Source: Bacteroidales bacterium
GTDB lineage: Bacteria; Bacteroidota; Bacteroidia; Bacteroidales; CAIWKO01
Direction: 5' to 3'
NCBI GenBank assembly: GCA_023228145.1
Contig: JALOBU010000030.1
Coordinates: 1-38,613 of the forward strand
Length of the DNA stretch: 38,613 bases
The position numbers and the translations under genes were made by a program. Below are positions 15,286 to 24,166 of this stretch, piece by piece. A model generated the notes under the pieces. That model searched no databases, was not told where the DNA came from, and was given only the letters and a program-made list of their open reading frames with translations. The first letter of the stretch is position 1, and every line of letters begins with the position of its first letter.

Positions 15286-15698
15286 TGAAATCTTACCGCA
15301 AAGAATTATGGTTCAACACCGAAAAACGATATCAATTCGTGCACATCACTCACGATGTTCAGCAGGCTGTAAACGAAAGCGGCATCAAAGAAGGCTTATG
15401 TCTTGTAAATGCCATGCATATCACATCCAGTGTTTTTATCAATGATAATGAATCAGGACTGCACAAAGATTATATGGAATGGCTTGAAAAACTTGCTCCA
15501 TACAGCCGCGATGGCTACCATCACAACGTAGGCGAAGACAATGGCGATGCACATCTGAAACGCCAGGTGATGGGCAGGGAAGTGGTGGTTGCCATCACCA
15601 ACGGGCAATTGGACTTTGGGCCATGGGAAGCCATATTCTATGGCGAATTCGACGGCAGAAGACGTAAAAGAGTCCTGATAAAAATTATTGGTGAATAA
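15285..15698 (+). CDS. yjbQ: YjbQ family protein (UPF0047)
   Basis: 137 residues, the normal length for UPF0047. Family landmarks: TEKRYQFVHITHDVQ near the N terminus, GLCLVNAMHITSSVFINDNE (37-56), YHHNVGEDNGDAHLKRQVMG (78-97) with the clustered His, Asp and Asn residues of the putative active site, and QLDFGPWEAIFYGEFDGRRR. Members have been reported to have weak secondary thiamine phosphate synthase activity; the physiological role is unsettled. It is the second gene of a two-gene unit, and a foldback repeat begins 5 nt after its stop. Confidence 0.93.
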   Translation: MKSYRKELWFNTEKRYQFVHITHDVQQAVNESGIKEGLCLVNAMHITSSVFINDNESGLHKDYMEWLEKLAPYSRDGYHHNVGEDNGDAHLKRQVMGREVVVAITNGQLDFGPWEAIFYGEFDGRRRKRVLIKIIGE

Positions 15699-15702
15699 GT
15701 AG

Positions 15703-15845
15703 AGTTTGTCCATAATGTCCGATTTCTTCGTTACTCTTGTCTTGAAAACAGTCATCCGCAAGTTGGCGGACTCCTTGATTTTCAAGACTACGAAAGCCTC
15801 GAACTCGAACATTCTGGTTCAAACTCTGAATTATGGACAGACACT
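15703..15845. repeat. Foldback (MITE-like) element
   Basis: A degenerate palindrome of about 143 bp. The outer ends AGTTTGTCCATAAT (from 15703) and ATTATGGACAGACACT (to 15845) pair over TGTCCATAAT/ATTATGGACA. An inner pair, GTCTTGAAAA (15739-15748) and TTTTCAAGAC (15779-15788), and a TCCGC/GCGGA pair close the centre. It has no coding potential that I can support. The size and terminal symmetry fit a non-autonomous mobile repeat. Confidence 0.6.
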
Positions 15846-15939
15846 AAGTAAAGGTATTAAGGCAAAATAAAGAAAAAATCTCCGGCCACCAATGGTCACA
15901 AATAACAAAAATGACCGCGTACCTATTGACAATAAAAGA

Positions 15940-16009
15940 CTAATGGCTAATGGCTAATGACTAATAGCTAATGGCCAATAGCTAATGGCCAATGGCTAAT
16001 GGCTAATGC
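15940..16009. repeat. Ten-copy 7-bp tandem repeat (CTAATGG)
   Basis: Exactly ten 7-bp units with consensus CTAATGG. Variants are CTAATGA, CTAATAG, CCAATAG, CCAATGG and CTAATGC. It ends 5 nt before the stop codon of the convergent rubrerythrin-like gene. The period is not a multiple of three and lies outside coding sequence, so copy number can vary freely. Confidence 0.9.
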
Positions 16010-16014
16010 CTATC

Positions 16015-16470
16015 CTAATTCTCTCTCAAAACATACTCATCGTACTCTATTTCAAAGCGCAGCTTATGCCTTGATTCCTCCTGTGCCAACGACAAAAACA
16101 ATGCTTTCATCTCTGAGTCAGCAACCCTTTCGGATAAGGCTAAATATAATTTAAAAGCCGCTTTTTCCTTCTTCATGGCGACAATCAGCGCATCGGCATA
16201 AGTCATATCAGGAGAAACCGTAACATGTGCCATATAGTCGGCCAATTTCATATCAAGTACCTGCTCTTTGCTGTCCTCCATGACACCTGTTTCTTTTGTA
16301 TTCAACAGGCGGGCTTTATGTCCCATCTCCTCCTGAGCAAAATCATTAAACACCTGTTTCATCTGTGAATTTGCAGCATTCTTTGCAAGTTCCGTATAGA
16401 ACTCAACGGCTTCCTGCTCTGCATGTATGGCGAAATCTAAAATTTCGTTTACCGATTGGAATTTATCCAT
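16015..16470 (-). CDS. Rubrerythrin-like diiron protein without rubredoxin domain
   Basis: 151 residues forming one ferritin-like four-helix bundle. Two pseudo-repeats carry the iron ligands: helix A AIHAEQEAVEFYTELA with EEMGH (47-51), and the second half MKKEKAAFKLYLALSE with AQEESRHK. This is the ExxH pattern of rubrerythrin. No C-terminal CxxC pairs are present, so the rubredoxin centre is missing and electrons must come from elsewhere. It probably reduces peroxide or stores/oxidises iron in the cytoplasm. It is the last gene of the NuoE/F/G-like operon, 7 nt after the large subunit, which suggests the complex could feed it electrons or that both respond to oxygen stress. Confidence 0.9.
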   Translation of the reverse strand: MDKFQSVNEILDFAIHAEQEAVEFYTELAKNAANSQMKQVFNDFAQEEMGHKARLLNTKETGVMEDSKEQVLDMKLADYMAHVTVSPDMTYADALIVAMKKEKAAFKLYLALSERVADSEMKALFLSLAQEESRHKLRFEIEYDEYVLREN

Positions 16471-16477
16471 AGTTACT

Positions 16478-19400
16478 TTATTTTAATTGCAGTTTTTTAT
16501 TAAAATCCTCCATAAAGCTTTTCACCACATTGTCGCAACCATAATAAAACATTCTGTTTGTGTTATCAGAACCCGTTTTAACAAAGCTGCGGATTGTTTT
16601 ATCTGCCAGTGGCAGCATAGAAACAAATTCGCTGAAAATCTCATCACAATCCATTATTTTCTGCTCAGTAAAATTTGAGATTATCTGACAAAGCTGACCA
16701 TACGAATTAACTTCAGGTACCGGCTTATTTATTAAAGCAGCATGAAACTTTTGAATATAGCGCTGTGTATTAGTGAAAGTCCCTCCTATTTCAAAAGGCA
16801 GGGATGCCGGCATAATAAGATCTGCCGCCCTGGCTGTTTCTGTCATAAAGTAATCCTGCACCATGATAAAGCCGGATTTGCCCAGAATTTCACTCATCAT
16901 AGCTTTATCAATAGCACAGCCAACAGGATCTTCGCCATAAATGAACAGGTTAGCATATTTCCCCTTATGCAAAGCTTCATACATTGGATGTATGAAACCC
17001 ATATCAAACAGTCCCTGAGCATTGTTTTTTTCTTTCAAAGATACAATACCCATGGCTGTTTTCCCTAATTTTCCGGTCAGCAATGCCAGGTTGTACAACT
17101 CATAAGCAGTATTTCCGCTGATTTCTTTTTCTGAAAAAACCAGTACGGCATTCATATTTTCGTTAAAGCCGTCTGCAAAACTTTCAAGACATTCCTGGCA
17201 ACAAGAGCCCTTTTCAAGCAGCGCTTTATAATCTTCAGCAAGCAAGGCTTTAGCATATTCTTCAAAGTCTTTGCAATTATCATTTATATACATCCTGTTG
17301 AACTTATTATTCTTCAGCAGGTAATAATTCACCGCTTTCACAAAGAAATAATAATCCTTAATTACTGATGTTTTTGTAACTTTTTCAGCCATACTGCTTT
17401 TCTCTTTCACAGTAATAAGTTCGACCGGTACTTTGGAGGTGTTAATTAAAAAACCGGCAACAGCATTATCCATATTTATTTCAGAACCGAGCAAATAAAA
17501 TTTTCCTGCTTTTGAAAAATCTTGAAAAGGAACATTTTCAAATGAGCTTCTGAAATAGCCATCACCACGGCCCAGATAATGGAAGCTCCCAATGTTTTCA
17601 GATTTAACAACTGTCGAAGCTAGTTTTTTTATCAGATACATCTCTTCATTCGTAAGCCTTGCCCCTGCAAAAAACGCATTTTGTTCGGGCTGAACCGATT
17701 TAATTTTTTCAGCTATCAGTTTACGAGCCTGTTCAAAACTTATTTCTTTAAATGTCCCGTTTTCATTCAACAGGGGCTTTGTAATTCTTGATTTGTCGTT
17801 TAAGTAGAGATACCCAAATTTAGCAAAACGGCAGATGTTGCCATCTTTGTTGACGTTACCGTTGCTTCCTGTAACTTTCATCACAAAGCCGTTTTTGTGG
17901 TGGATATTTATTTCACAGCCCACAGAACAATAGTTACAAATAGTTTTGAAAGACTCAAGTTTAACAGGCCCCGGTTTAAAAATCACATTCTCGGTAATGG
18001 CACCTGTGGGGCATGTTGAAATGCATAATCCACATGATTCGCAGCTTGTTTCAGTCAGTGAATCACCCATGCTGGGAGCTACATAAGTTTTAAATCCTCT
18101 ATTAACCAAGCCCAGTGCATTAGCCCCGACAACTTCTTTACATATCCTGACACAGCGTGAGCATAAGATGCACTTATTATTATCTATTTCAATATAGGGG
18201 TGCCTGAAGTCCGTCAGATATTCCTTGAACTCTCCTTCATAGTGTTTCTGATCCGCATCGTATTCAGTGGCATAGCGTTTCAGGTCGCAGGTAAAAAACT
18301 CGGTGCAACCGCATTCCAGGCAACGTTCTGTTTCTTTTAAAGCCACATCTTCATTTTCATAACCCAACTCTACTTCATTAAAATTTCTGCGTTTATCAGG
18401 AGGTAGGGTTGGCATTTCATGCCTGAGCTGTTTGTAAAACCTGCCTTCGTAATCTTCTTTTACCTGCTCTTTAAAATTTTCTTTTTTACTTATAAACTCT
18501 TTTTTCAAAGGAACAACGGGCATGTCATGCAGGTAATGATGACAACTGTTTGCTGCAATACGTGCCTGAGCCACGGCCTGAATTAGCGTTGCAGCGCCGG
18601 TAACGCCGTCGCCGCAGGCAAAAATATTTTTAACACCTGTCTGTAGCGTGTCGGGATTTGCATCCAGGTCGCCCCATTTATTTGTCTTTACCTCTCCTTC
18701 CTCAGAATTTTTATTTATATCGGTAAGAAAATCAGCCAGTGTTTTTTGGCCAATAGCGGCAAGGGCAATGTCCATTACCACTTCAAATTCAGAACCTTTA
18801 ACAGGAACAGGCCTTCTTCTGCCAGAAGCGTCAGGTTCTCCTAAAACCATTTTAATACATGTAAGCGATTTCAGACGCCCTTGTTTGTCTTTATTGACTT
18901 TCACAGGAGCGGTAAGAAACATATATTCCACCCCTTCCAGCTTCGACTCATGTATTTCAATCGGATTGGCAGGCATTTCTTTTTCCGTACGGCGATATAT
19001 CACATAAACTTTATCAGCGCCACAGCGCAGCGAAGTGCGGCAACAGTCCATGGCGGTATTTCCGCCTCCGATAACTGCCACGGTTTTACCCTTGAAATCG
19101 TACTTCTTGCCTGACAATTCCATCGCTTTTAAAAAATCAATACCAGAAATTACATTTTCAGCATCATCGCCTTCACAGCCAATAGAGGTGCCTTTTTGAC
19201 ATCCAATGGCGAGTATGAGTGCGTCATACTTCTTTTTCAGTTCAGCAAAACTAATATTATCACCCAGTTTTTGATTATAAAAGATATTTACACCTAAATC
19301 CGTAATATTATCCACTTCTTTTTGTAATAAATCATTCGGCAGTCGGTATTCGGGTATTCCATATCGAAGCCATCCTCCTGCTTTGGGGCTGGCTTCATAA

Positions 19401-20071
19401 ATGTCCACCTGATGGCCTTCTTTTTGCATGAAAAATGCCGCTGAAAGACCTCCCGGCCCCGCACCTATCACAGCAACTTTTTTGTTTGTCTTTGGTTTTA
19501 TTTGAGGAACATACTTTGTAGCTGAGCTAAGGTCCATATCTGATGTAAATCTTTTCAGATAGTCAATACCTACCGGAGCGCCTTCGTCAAGTAAATTACG
19601 GCGACAGGCAACTTCACAGGGCCTCACACAAACACGGCCACAGATAGCCGGCAGTGGGTTGGTTTCTTTAATAAGCGCTACCGCCTCGTTGTACATCTTT
19701 TTTTCTATTAAAGAAATATAACCCTGCACATCAACGCCGGCAGGGCATGTCTGCTTGCATGGCCCCATACAATCAGCATAGTGGTTGCTAAGTAATAAGT
19801 CGAGAGCGGTTTTGCGTGCTTTTCTTATTTTGGGATTATCCGTAGTAATTTTCATCCCTTCCATTATCCTTGTAGAACATGCAGGCTGTAGTCCTCTCAT
19901 ACCTTCAACTTCAACCACACACATATAACACGACGTATAAGGCTCCAGACGTGAATCATTGCATAATGTTGGAATTTCTATATTATTTTTTACTGCTACA
20001 TCAAGAATATATTCTCCCTTAAATCCAGTAACATTCTTTCCATTTATAATTATATTCAATTGTTCGCTCAT
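16478..20071 (-). CDS. NuoG/GltD/molybdopterin-like fusion subunit of an NAD(P)H-ferredoxin oxidoreductase
   Basis: 1197 residues. Order of domains: NuoG-type [2Fe-2S] (Cys37, 48, 51, 65); a GltD-like flavoprotein with Fe-S cysteines (101-156), FAD motif GAGPGG (203-208) and NADPH motif GGGNTA (335-340); a CLECGC segment (584-589); two [4Fe-4S] motifs CILCSRCVRIC (634-644) and CESCGLCISTC (677-687); then a molybdopterin-oxidoreductase-like region beginning with CNYCSVGC (712-719) and Cys747. In formate dehydrogenases the Mo ligand (Cys/Sec) sits shortly after the NEE(N/M)YL motif. Here that region reads IGSFHYLGRGDG with no Cys, so it is probably inactive at Mo, as in NuoG of complex I. Together with the two following genes it resembles NADH-dependent ferredoxin:NADP or other electron-bifurcating complexes; the exact partners are not determined. 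Confidence 0.85.
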   Translation of the reverse strand: MSEQLNIIINGKNVTGFKGEYILDVAVKNNIEIPTLCNDSRLEPYTSCYMCVVEVEGMRGLQPACSTRIMEGMKITTDNPKIRKARKTALDLLLSNHYADCMGPCKQTCPAGVDVQGYISLIEKKMYNEAVALIKETNPLPAICGRVCVRPCEVACRRNLLDEGAPVGIDYLKRFTSDMDLSSATKYVPQIKPKTNKKVAVIGAGPGGLSAAFFMQKEGHQVDIYEASPKAGGWLRYGIPEYRLPNDLLQKEVDNITDLGVNIFYNQKLGDNISFAELKKKYDALILAIGCQKGTSIGCEGDDAENVISGIDFLKAMELSGKKYDFKGKTVAVIGGGNTAMDCCRTSLRCGADKVYVIYRRTEKEMPANPIEIHESKLEGVEYMFLTAPVKVNKDKQGRLKSLTCIKMVLGEPDASGRRRPVPVKGSEFEVVMDIALAAIGQKTLADFLTDINKNSEEGEVKTNKWGDLDANPDTLQTGVKNIFACGDGVTGAATLIQAVAQARIAANSCHHYLHDMPVVPLKKEFISKKENFKEQVKEDYEGRFYKQLRHEMPTLPPDKRRNFNEVELGYENEDVALKETERCLECGCTEFFTCDLKRYATEYDADQKHYEGEFKEYLTDFRHPYIEIDNNKCILCSRCVRICKEVVGANALGLVNRGFKTYVAPSMGDSLTETSCESCGLCISTCPTGAITENVIFKPGPVKLESFKTICNYCSVGCEINIHHKNGFVMKVTGSNGNVNKDGNICRFAKFGYLYLNDKSRITKPLLNENGTFKEISFEQARKLIAEKIKSVQPEQNAFFAGARLTNEEMYLIKKLASTVVKSENIGSFHYLGRGDGYFRSSFENVPFQDFSKAGKFYLLGSEINMDNAVAGFLINTSKVPVELITVKEKSSMAEKVTKTSVIKDYYFFVKAVNYYLLKNNKFNRMYINDNCKDFEEYAKALLAEDYKALLEKGSCCQECLESFADGFNENMNAVLVFSEKEISGNTAYELYNLALLTGKLGKTAMGIVSLKEKNNAQGLFDMGFIHPMYEALHKGKYANLFIYGEDPVGCAIDKAMMSEILGKSGFIMVQDYFMTETARAADLIMPASLPFEIGGTFTNTQRYIQKFHAALINKPVPEVNSYGQLCQIISNFTEQKIMDCDEIFSEFVSMLPLADKTIRSFVKTGSDNTNRMFYYGCDNVVKSFMEDFNKKLQLK

Positions 20072-20106
20072 TTTTTTGAATATTTTATTTTTTAATTAGA
20101 GTACTT

Positions 20107-21885
20107 TTATAAGATATTTATTGCATCAAATTTGCACCTGCTATAACAATCGCCACACTTGATGCAGTCGCCTTCACGAATAAAATGTGGTTGTTTTTTT
20201 TCTCCATCAATAGCTCCAACCGGGCATTTTTTGCCACATACCATACAACCTGTGCATTTTTCGGGGTCAATTACATAAGTCAGCAATTGCTTGCATGCTT
20301 TAGCCGGGCATTTTTTATCGCGAATATGCGCTTCATACTCGTCCCTGAAATATTTGATAGTGGTAAGCACAGGATTTGGTGCGGTCTGCCCCAGGCCGCA
20401 AAGTGAATTGTCTTTTATTTGATATGCAAGTTCTTCAAGGGTTTCGATATCACCTTCTTTGCCCTTGCCTTCTGTGATACGTGTAAGAATTTCAAGCATA
20501 CGCTTAGTCCCTATCCTGCAAAAAGTACACTTTCCGCATGATTCATTCTGAGTAAAGTTCAGAAAGAATTTTGCAATATCCACCATGCAGGTGGTCTCAT
20601 CCATCACCACCATGCCCCCTGAACCCATAATGGCACCTGTAACATTTACAGAGTCATAATCAACTATTGTATCCGCAAGATATTCGGGAATACAACCTCC
20701 TGAAGGACCTCCCAGCTGAACAGCTTTGAATTTCTTATCATTTGGAATGCCGCCTCCGAGCTTAAAAATAACATCACGGATGGTAATGCCCATAGGAACT
20801 TCAACAAGCCCTGAGTTCCGTATTTTTCCTGCCAAAGCAAACACTTTTGTCCCTTTGCTTTTTTCGGTGCCGTATTTTTTATAGGCATCTGCACCATGAA
20901 GAATAATCCATGGCACATTGGCAAAAGTTTCAACATTATTAATGTTTGTTGGCTTTTTCCACAAACCTGCTTCAGCAGGAAAAGGAGGACGTTTGCGGGG
21001 CATGCCCCTCTGGCCTTCCACAGATGCAATCAGAGCTGTTTCTTCGCCACAAACAAAGGCGCCTGCGCCTTCTTTAATGTAAATGTCGAAATTAAAACCT
21101 TCAACTCCAAAAATATTTTTTCCCAGGTACCCTTTATCACGCGCTTGCTTTAATGCAATATTTAGCCTTTTAATCGCTAGCGGATATTCTGCACGGCAAT
21201 AAATCACACCAGATGTAGCCTGAATGGTATATGCTCCAATTATCATTCCTTCCAGAACGGAATGCGGATCACCTTCAAGGAGTGAACGGTCCATAAAGGC
21301 TCCGGGGTCACCTTCGTCAGCATTACAGATAATGTATTTTTGCTCTGATTTGTTATTATAGGCAAATTTCCATTTCACTCCTGTCGGGAAACCACCACCT
21401 CCCCTGCCACGCAAACCGGAATCTATCATAGTCTTAATCACATCTTCATTGCTGATTTTTTCGACAAGTATTTTCTTTATGGACTTGTAGCCATCTCTGG
21501 CTTCGTAATCTTCAATGCTTTCAGGGTCAATCATCCCGCAGTTTCGCAAAGCAATTTTTACCTGGTTTTTGAAGAAGTAATCATCAGGCGTATCAAAAAT
21601 ATCAGATTGAACTATAAATTCCCTTACAGGCTCATTGCTTTTCAGATGTTTCTCACATATTTCGACTGCTTTGGTTTCATCAACATTGCCATATAAATAG
21701 GAGCCGGAATCGTCAATTACTTCAACAAGAGGCTCCCTGAAACACATACCAATACAACTGGTTCTTTTCAATTCAAAAGTCAGGTTGTCCACTTTTTTCA
21801 GGCTTAAGAGTTTGTCGTAGGTTTTTCCAGCCCCAGCTGCAATTCCACAGCTACCAAGGCCTACAATCACTTTTTTTTGTGCCAT
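20107..21885 (-). CDS. NuoF/HydB-like NADH-binding flavoprotein subunit
   Basis: 592 residues. An N-terminal thioredoxin-like [2Fe-2S] domain (about 5-82; GSCGIAAGAG and CIGMC with Cys13, 44, 48) precedes the NuoF core: GLRGRGGGGFPTGVKWKF (157-174) for FMN/NADH, NADEGDPGAFMDR (188-200), and the [4Fe-4S] site CGKCTFCRIG with Cys450, 453, 456 plus Cys496. The C terminus adds two ferredoxin motifs, CTGCMVCGKKC (544-554) and CIKCGDCYSRC (574-584). This extended form is typical of HydB of bifurcating hydrogenases and related soluble enzymes, not of respiratory NuoF. It oxidises or reduces NAD(H) at FMN. The start of the large subunit gene lies 35 nt downstream. Confidence 0.93.
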   Translation of the reverse strand: MAQKKVIVGLGSCGIAAGAGKTYDKLLSLKKVDNLTFELKRTSCIGMCFREPLVEVIDDSGSYLYGNVDETKAVEICEKHLKSNEPVREFIVQSDIFDTPDDYFFKNQVKIALRNCGMIDPESIEDYEARDGYKSIKKILVEKISNEDVIKTMIDSGLRGRGGGGFPTGVKWKFAYNNKSEQKYIICNADEGDPGAFMDRSLLEGDPHSVLEGMIIGAYTIQATSGVIYCRAEYPLAIKRLNIALKQARDKGYLGKNIFGVEGFNFDIYIKEGAGAFVCGEETALIASVEGQRGMPRKRPPFPAEAGLWKKPTNINNVETFANVPWIILHGADAYKKYGTEKSKGTKVFALAGKIRNSGLVEVPMGITIRDVIFKLGGGIPNDKKFKAVQLGGPSGGCIPEYLADTIVDYDSVNVTGAIMGSGGMVVMDETTCMVDIAKFFLNFTQNESCGKCTFCRIGTKRMLEILTRITEGKGKEGDIETLEELAYQIKDNSLCGLGQTAPNPVLTTIKYFRDEYEAHIRDKKCPAKACKQLLTYVIDPEKCTGCMVCGKKCPVGAIDGEKKQPHFIREGDCIKCGDCYSRCKFDAINIL

Positions 21886-21903
21886 ATTTTGATGTTTGGG
21901 CTA

Positions 21904-22422
21904 TTAGTTTAATTCTTTGATTTTTATATCTTTCACAATTTTTACGGCTTCGCTACCGCTGAGTTTACCAAAGGTCTCCACTCCTATCATCATAACCGGA
22001 GCAAGGGAGCAACATCCCAGGCATGCCACCGACTCAAGAGTAAAAATCCTGTCTGCTGTAGTTTCTCCATCTTTTACATTCAGCGCTTCCTGCAAGGCAT
22101 CCGTAATTTTGTTGGCATTCTGAACATGGCAGGCAGTGCCATGGCATACTTTAATAATATGCTTTCCAACCGGATTGAGTCGAAACTGGGCATAAAAAGT
22201 AACTACGCCATACATATCGCTCACCTTAAGACCTGTTTCTTCTGAAATTTTTTTAAATGCTTCTTTAGGAATATAACCATAAATATCCTGAGTATGCTGT
22301 AATATAGGAATAAGGTTTCCTTTGACATTATTATACTTTTGTAAAATAGGTTCTAATAAACTTAAATCAACATTCGAAGATATGTTTATGTTTTCTTCTT
22401 CACTTAGTCTAGTTATTCTCAT
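21904..22422 (-). CDS. NuoE/HydC-like [2Fe-2S] subunit
   Basis: 172 residues, normal for NuoE/HydC. A helical N-terminal part (LLEPILQKYNNVKGNLIPIL, then YGYIPKEAF) precedes the thioredoxin-like [2Fe-2S] domain with CHGTAC (Cys93, Cys98) and CLGCC (Cys134, Cys138). YGVVTFYAQFRLNPVGKH is a family hallmark. It is the first gene of the operon, with the NuoF-like gene beginning 18 nt later. It docks on the NuoF subunit and relays electrons. Expression likely starts from the intergenic region shared with the divergent arginine decarboxylase gene. Confidence 0.95.
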   Translation of the reverse strand: MRITRLSEEENINISSNVDLSLLEPILQKYNNVKGNLIPILQHTQDIYGYIPKEAFKKISEETGLKVSDMYGVVTFYAQFRLNPVGKHIIKVCHGTACHVQNANKITDALQEALNVKDGETTADRIFTLESVACLGCCSLAPVMMIGVETFGKLSGSEAVKIVKDIKIKELN

Positions 22423-22438
22423 AATTCATTTTTTTATG

Positions 22439-22446
22439 CAAATATA
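22439..22446 (-). promoter_or_regulatory. -7 element for the NuoE/F/G-like operon
   Basis: On the - strand TATATTTG fits TAnnTTTG and lies 16 nt upstream of the NuoE-like start. A TTG further upstream (about 16 nt away) is closer than the usual spacing, so only the -7 element is supported. Confidence 0.4.
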
Positions 22447-22677
22447 ATATTGTTGAATATTTCAATTTTATTTCATTTTAAACTTCTTTTATATTAGCTT
22501 ATAACATATTTATAATCTGATAATTACAAATTGACAGGTAAGTTACTTATTAATAATTACCGAGATCACTTATTCCCATAAAACAAAATAATCTTTCAAA
22601 TCATTTAAATTTTTCCTAATACATAATATGTGATTCAATATCAAATGTAATAAATTTTTGTTAATTTATTTATTTTA

Positions 22678-22697
22678 ATGTAAAAGACTTACATTTG
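22678..22697 (+). promoter_or_regulatory. -7 element with overlapping palindrome before the arginine decarboxylase gene
   Basis: TACATTTG (22690-22697) matches TAnnTTTG. A perfect inverted repeat ATGTAA-N5-TTACAT (22678-22694) overlaps it, a layout typical of a repressor operator. The rest of the 343-nt divergent gap 22423-22765 is very AT-rich and I see no other feature in it. Confidence 0.45.
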
Positions 22698-22765
22698 CAT
22701 TTTAAAACTAATCCATCTTACTTACTATAAATAATTTTTATAAACCTAAGTTACTTAATTAAAAA

Positions 22766-24157
22766 ATGAAAAACAAATATATTGACTTAATTCAACAAAC
22801 CTTTGAGTTTCCTCAGGAAGAATTTAAGGTTGAAGAAAATGAACTTTACTTTAATAATATTTGTCTTACTGATTTAATTAAACAATACGGAACTCCCTTG
22901 AAGATATCCTATCTACCTAAGATATCTTCAAATATCCAGAGGGCTAAAAAACTCTTTAATGTGGCAATCGCAAAAGCAGATTACCAGGGCGAATACCATT
23001 ATGCATATTGCACCAAGAGTTCACACTTTAGCTTCACCCTTGAAGAAGCGCTGAAAAACGACATTCATCTGGAAACATCATCCGAGTTTGACATTAACAT
23101 CATACACAGCCTGTTTGCAAATGAAAAAATTGATAAAAACATCTACATCATTTGCAATGGATTTAAAAAAATCGGATATATTAAAGAGATTTGCGGCCTG
23201 ATAAATAATGGTTTTGTAAACACCGTACCGGTGCTTGATAATAAAAAAGAAGTTGAATACATCTCAACTCTCAGCAAAAAGAAATGCAAACTCGGTATCC
23301 GCATTGCCTCGGAAGAAGAACCACGTTTTGATTTCTATACTTCCCGCCTTGGCATCCGTTACAATGACATTCTTGACTTCTATAAAGCCAATATCAAAGG
23401 AAATCCCAAATTTGAGCTTAAAATGTTGCATTTTTTTATCAACACAGGAATCAGGGATAATGCATATTACTGGAACGAACTCATCAAGTGCGTAAATGTA
23501 TATTGTGAATTAAAGAAAATTTGTAAGGAACTCGACACATTAAATATAGGCGGTGGTTTCCCCGTCAAGAATTCTATGGCTTTTGACTACGATTATGAAT
23601 ATATGGCAGAGGAAATCGTGTTGCAAATAAAAAATGTTTGCCAGCAAAATAATGTTCCCGAACCAAACATTTTTAGTGAATTTGGTTCATATACAGTAGG
23701 AGAAAGCGGAGCCATCATTTACTCTGTATTGGGACAAAAAAAGCAAAACGACAGAGAGTTATGGGACATGATTGATAGTTCCTTTATGACTACTTTGCCT
23801 GATACATGGGCCATCAATCAGCGTTTCGTTTTGCTTGCAATTAATCACTGGGACAAAGAATACGAACGCGTGCATCTTGGCGGGCTTACCTGCGACAGTC
23901 ATGACTTTTACAATGCAGAAGCTCACGCTAATGCAGTCTTTTTGCCAAAATTTGACGAACAAGACCCGCTTTATATCGGGCTTTTTCACACAGGCGCTTA
24001 TCAGGAATCGTTAGGCGGGTATGGCGGCATCCAGCACTGCCTCACTCCGGCTCCCAAACATATACTTATCGAAAAAGATGAAAACGGCGAGCTTTATCCC
24101 AAGCTATTTGCCAAAGAGCAAAGTCACAAGTCCATGATGAAAATTCTGGGGTATTAA
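22766..24157 (+). CDS. Arginine decarboxylase, 463-residue Bacteroidetes type (PLP fold III)
   Basis: 463 residues. Alanine-racemase-fold PLP enzyme with Lys84 in YAYCTKSSHFSF as the PLP Schiff-base lysine, the glycine loop LNIGGGFPVKN, EFGSYTVGESGA for PLP/phosphate contacts, and LGGLTCDSHDFY supplying the Cys/Asp active-site residues from the other subunit. Length and the run LGIRIASEEEPRFDFYTSRL match the short biosynthetic arginine decarboxylases of Bacteroidetes and not the about 630-residue SpeA. The product would be agmatine for polyamine synthesis; ornithine or diaminopimelate specificity cannot be excluded from sequence alone. No other polyamine gene is adjacent. It is convergent with the SUMF1-domain gene, with 9 nt between the stops. 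Confidence 0.85.
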   Translation: MKNKYIDLIQQTFEFPQEEFKVEENELYFNNICLTDLIKQYGTPLKISYLPKISSNIQRAKKLFNVAIAKADYQGEYHYAYCTKSSHFSFTLEEALKNDIHLETSSEFDINIIHSLFANEKIDKNIYIICNGFKKIGYIKEICGLINNGFVNTVPVLDNKKEVEYISTLSKKKCKLGIRIASEEEPRFDFYTSRLGIRYNDILDFYKANIKGNPKFELKMLHFFINTGIRDNAYYWNELIKCVNVYCELKKICKELDTLNIGGGFPVKNSMAFDYDYEYMAEEIVLQIKNVCQQNNVPEPNIFSEFGSYTVGESGAIIYSVLGQKKQNDRELWDMIDSSFMTTLPDTWAINQRFVLLAINHWDKEYERVHLGGLTCDSHDFYNAEAHANAVFLPKFDEQDPLYIGLFHTGAYQESLGGYGGIQHCLTPAPKHILIEKDENGELYPKLFAKEQSHKSMMKILGY

Positions 24158-24166
24158 TTTCTTTTC

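Noticed and set aside
15940..16009. Possible CRISPR array
   Set aside because: The units are 7 bp with no spacers and there are no cas genes; it is a simple tandem repeat.
16478..20071. Formate dehydrogenase alpha subunit
   Set aside because: The molybdopterin-like region lacks the Cys/Sec Mo ligand, and the NADPH/GltD module and operon partners fit an electron-transfer complex better.
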